Part shown: positions 15,992 through 18,376 of the stretch, in pieces | How positions within the stretch are numbered: the first letter of the stretch is position 1 | How the letters are laid out: every line of letters starts with the position of its first letter | NCBI GenBank assembly: GCA_020052545.1 | Contig: JAGVOV010000002.1 | Coordinates: 1 to 18,376, forward strand | Length of the DNA: 18,376 bases | Direction: 5' to 3' | Source of the DNA: an archaeon | GTDB taxonomy: Archaea; Nanobdellota; Nanobdellia; Woesearchaeales; JAGVOV01 | Program-made: the position numbers and the translations under genes | The notes under the pieces: generated by a model | What the model saw: the letters and a program-made list of their open reading frames with translations, nothing else | Told to the model about the DNA's origin: nothing | Databases searched by the model: none

Positions 15992-18147
15992 GGAGCTTCG
16001 CTCACGTTGAATGGTATTATCTCAATGTATGTGTTGCTGCTTGTGGTGACATTAAGCACAATCTTGTACTGGCCTGGTTTATTCACATCAAAAGTATATT
16101 GTTTTGGGTTGCCCGTGAAGAGCTGCATTGTTGTGGTTCTTGGAGGCGTGAATATCCATTTGATTGTGGCTGAGCTTATGTCAAGGCCGTTCAGCGGCAT
16201 TGCCGTGAATATAATGGTCTGGCCTGCATTCACTATCCCTACGGCATTGTTTTTTACATAAACTAGCTTCGGCTTTGTGCTGTTGATATTTGCCCTTATC
16301 TTGCTTGTGAGCTCATGCCATGTCTTCCCCCAATCTGAACCACCCATGCTGGCTGGTTTTTTCCACAACAAGGTCTGCTTCCATGATGCGCCGTCAGGCT
16401 GAGTGACGCAGAATGCCGTTTTTCCCGGCTCTGTTGGTGAGACTGATTTGATGAGGCCAATCAGCCTTTTGCAAACATTTTCAGAGACGCCATAATAGCT
16501 GATTGAAAGCAGCTGATCTCCATGAGTGTTTTTGGTCACAAAGCCCACTATCTTGCTTGTTCCGTCAGCGCTTTGGTAGAATTTGTCAAAGTTCTGGACA
16601 TCTAAAGCTGCATTCTCCACCCTTAACGAAGTTGATGTTAATGACTGTGTTATCTGCTTCACCGGATTGAAGAGCAATGATAGGAATGTGTCAAACCATC
16701 TCTGCACAAATGTTGATGATGCTACAGATATCCCTTCAGGATTGTAGATTATAGAGGATGTGTTGCCGTTCAGAATGACATCGTCCCTGCCGTCATGTGA
16801 GTCGCACTGGATAAACTTGTTTTCGCCTTTCAGGCTATTGCATGTGAATGTCTCAGGATCAAATATTTGTGGATTTATGTTGCCATGCTGCGTGCTCTTA
16901 AAGAGCCCTACGCTTTGGTCTACAATAGCATCGACAAGTTTTTCATCTTCGCCTAGGCCCTGCTGCTTGAATGTCCCGACAAACCTGTGCTCTGCTGGAT
17001 CAAACCATGACATGACGCATATTCTTGAATAATCTGGATCAAGGCCGCTCGCTTCTGTGGGTGTTGCCATGTTCATCAGGCCGCTGTCCTGCCCTGGGCC
17101 ACTACCTGCATCTCCGCACTCAACTGCATATCTGTCAGCATATCGTTGTGCAAGCTTCAACAGCTGTGTCGCGACAAGAGCCTGCCTGCTTGTCCAGGTT
17201 CCATTCAAGCAATAATGGTCGCCATTATTGGCTACATCATCTTCAGTGAATTTGCTTGAGTTGACAAAAAAATAAAATAGCCCTGAGGAGACTTCGCGCT
17301 CGCCCTTGTCTTCGTCATTTATTCCTGGGCAGGCATTTGATTTGTCGCTGCTCGTCTCTCCATCACCGCAAAAGCAAGTCCTTTCTTTTGTTATCAGTGG
17401 ATCATAATCCGGCGCGAAACCTGGCTCTCCTTCCCAATTCTGCTTGTAGAAATAAGTCTTGTTGCGCCATCTTCCGTCCATGCATATGTAGATGCTCTCT
17501 GCATCATCATTAAACATGTTAAATTCTCCGATGCATGATGCGCCGTCCCAGCAGCTTCCTGCGGGACAGCATTGTGACTGAACATTGGCAGGTACAACTT
17601 GTATTGTCGCATTTATGGTCCTGTTCCTGAACTTGGTCTTTTCATTTATTATGCTCCTGACTTCCTCGAAGGTTTTGTTGTTGCAGACATCATACCACTT
17701 GTTGTTTTTGCCACAGACATAGTTTGTCACGGTCCCTGCCTCTGGCGGCAAATCTGCTGGAAGGTTATTGCAGTCATAGTCTGCCCTGACGACGCATAAG
17801 TCTCCATCCTTCAGAGGCACTGCGTTGGATTTTATTGCGCCAGTTGCGAGGAAATTTTCCTGCGGGGGCATACCTGGGCATGCGTCAGTGAAACAGCCAG
17901 CAGCACCGCAATCGCGCTCTGTCTCCCTACATTTATGGCAACTATAATCTGTCTCTGTCCAGCAGCGGGGCGTTATGCTTGGGCAAACTGTATCTCTGTC
18001 GCATTGGATGCAGGCACACGCCTCTCGCGACCATATTAAATCTTTAGTGCATGTCTTCGGTGTGCATAAATCCGGGTTTGGCGGTTTAGCATAGGCGAAG
18101 CTAGCTACTAATAGTATCATAAACGCAATTATAACCAGCTTTCTCAA
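15988..18147 (-). CDS. Secreted Cys-rich DPANN-type protein, about 719 aa
   Basis: A signal peptide (LVIIAFMILLVASFAYA, cut expected before KPPNP) is followed by a Cys-rich head (CTPKTC...CACIQC...CHKC...CGAAGC), a CCPAGSCWDGASC motif, NGTWTSRQALVATQLLKLA, a helical and mixed middle region, and a C-terminal Ig/PKD-like segment (GQTIIFTAMPLNG...FDVNKPGQYKIVL). No catalytic motif was found. I remember the WTSRxxLxxxQLL pattern in secreted proteins of Woesearchaeota-like genomes; a search is needed. TTG 18147 is chosen because it makes a 4-base TTGA overlap with the upstream stop and has GAGGGGTG (18154-18161) six bases upstream. An in-frame GTG at 18156 would add three residues (MWD) but has no suitably spaced site. 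Its stop overlaps the next gene by GTGA. Role unknown; it is secreted and probably works with its operon partners. Confidence 0.9.
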   Translation of the reverse strand: MRKLVIIAFMILLVASFAYAKPPNPDLCTPKTCTKDLIWSREACACIQCDRDTVCPSITPRCWTETDYSCHKCRETERDCGAAGCFTDACPGMPPQENFLATGAIKSNAVPLKDGDLCVVRADYDCNNLPADLPPEAGTVTNYVCGKNNKWYDVCNNKTFEEVRSIINEKTKFRNRTINATIQVVPANVQSQCCPAGSCWDGASCIGEFNMFNDDAESIYICMDGRWRNKTYFYKQNWEGEPGFAPDYDPLITKERTCFCGDGETSSDKSNACPGINDEDKGEREVSSGLFYFFVNSSKFTEDDVANNGDHYCLNGTWTSRQALVATQLLKLAQRYADRYAVECGDAGSGPGQDSGLMNMATPTEASGLDPDYSRICVMSWFDPAEHRFVGTFKQQGLGEDEKLVDAIVDQSVGLFKSTQHGNINPQIFDPETFTCNSLKGENKFIQCDSHDGRDDVILNGNTSSIIYNPEGISVASSTFVQRWFDTFLSLLFNPVKQITQSLTSTSLRVENAALDVQNFDKFYQSADGTSKIVGFVTKNTHGDQLLSISYYGVSENVCKRLIGLIKSVSPTEPGKTAFCVTQPDGASWKQTLLWKKPASMGGSDWGKTWHELTSKIRANINSTKPKLVYVKNNAVGIVNAGQTIIFTAMPLNGLDISSATIKWIFTPPRTTTMQLFTGNPKQYTFDVNKPGQYKIVLNVTTSSNTYIEIIPFNVSEAP

Positions 18148-18376
18148 GTCCCACACCCCTCAAAGGTGCCGTTCACATACAATAAGCTTTTGTCTTCTGA
18201 TCTTTTTGTTGTGTCATAAACAGCCGTATTGTTCTCTATCTTATATCCTAAGAAGCAGCCTGCAACATCATTGTCATAGCTCTCCTCAAAGTTGTTGCTG
18301 CAGCAGAATAAGCCTGTGGCCTCAAAGCCTGAATAAGTGCATGCATTCTGGAAGAATGCGTTGTCTGGGTTATTAA
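18144..18376 (-). CDS. C-terminal end of a Cys-containing secreted protein (partial)
   Basis: Reading 18374 down to 18144 gives 76 residues and a TGA. The fragment contains ACTYSGFEATGLFCCSNN, then EESYDND, AGCFLGYKI, two sequons (NNT, NGT) and ends NGTFEGCGT. The FCC-SNNFEESY pattern resembles the CCGDD...E segments I recall in secreted DPANN proteins, so it is probably another extracellular Cys-rich protein. Its N-terminus is outside the window. Its TGA overlaps the next start as TTGA, placing it in the same operon. Confidence 0.75.
   Translation of the reverse strand, partial: NNPDNAFFQNACTYSGFEATGLFCCSNNFEESYDNDVAGCFLGYKIENNTAVYDTTKRSEDKSLLYVNGTFEGCGT
18154..18161 (-). promoter_or_regulatory. 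Shine-Dalgarno site deciding the TTG start of the 719 aa gene
   Basis: GAGGGGTG on the minus strand resembles the archaeal GGAGGTGA consensus and ends six bases before TTG 18147. It overlaps and disfavors GTG 18156 as the start, because the site would then include the start codon itself. Confidence 0.5.

Overview
The window reads as one strand of a secreted and surface-protein locus from an archaeon, most likely a DPANN lineage (Woesearchaeota/Pacearchaeota-like). The lineage call rests on four things: an archaeal TATA box (TTTTTATATA) in front of the giant gene, heavy use of ATA and AGA/AGG codons, type IV prepilin-like (class III) N-termini, and secreted Cys-rich protein families that I associate from memory with DPANN genomes. 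No marker gene (rRNA, ribosomal protein) is present, so the lineage is an inference.

All six genes lie on the minus strand and cover almost every base. In transcription order (high to low coordinates) they are: the C-terminal end of a Cys-containing secreted protein (18144 to beyond the window); a secreted 719-722 aa Cys-rich protein (15988-18147); a 573 aa protein with a pilin-like N-terminal helix and a Cys-rich C-terminus (14270-15991); a 66-base gap, the only real intergenic space, with a TATA box; a giant 4270 aa secreted, membrane-anchored protein (1391-14203); a ~180 aa pilin-like protein overlapping the end of the giant gene (892-1434); and, one base later, another pilin-like protein that runs off the window (1-890). 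The first three genes are linked by 4-base TTGA and GTGA stop/start overlaps, and the last three by an overlap and a 1-base gap, so there are probably two transcription units, or one with an internal promoter.

The giant protein has a signal peptide, three N-terminal CxCGGT...GYCC repeats, a long Cys-rich region, Ig-like beta-sandwich modules including two diverged ~960-990 residue copies of one multi-domain block, several Ig-like modules with a conserved Cys pair, four ~50-residue DCGG Cys-rich repeats, a Ca-binding DxDxDG segment, one transmembrane helix, and a ~118-residue Pro/Gln/Lys-rich cytosolic tail ending in a duplicated amphipathic motif. About 90 N-x-S/T sequons suggest dense N-glycosylation.

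A reasonable working model is a cell-surface adhesion or attachment apparatus: a giant stalk-like adhesin co-expressed with three small proteins whose N-terminal helices resemble type IV pilins or pseudopilins, plus Cys-rich secreted partners. The architecture is visible in the sequence. The function is inferred. No RNA genes, mobile elements, CRISPR arrays or origins were seen, and no gene-free stretch exceeds 300 bases.
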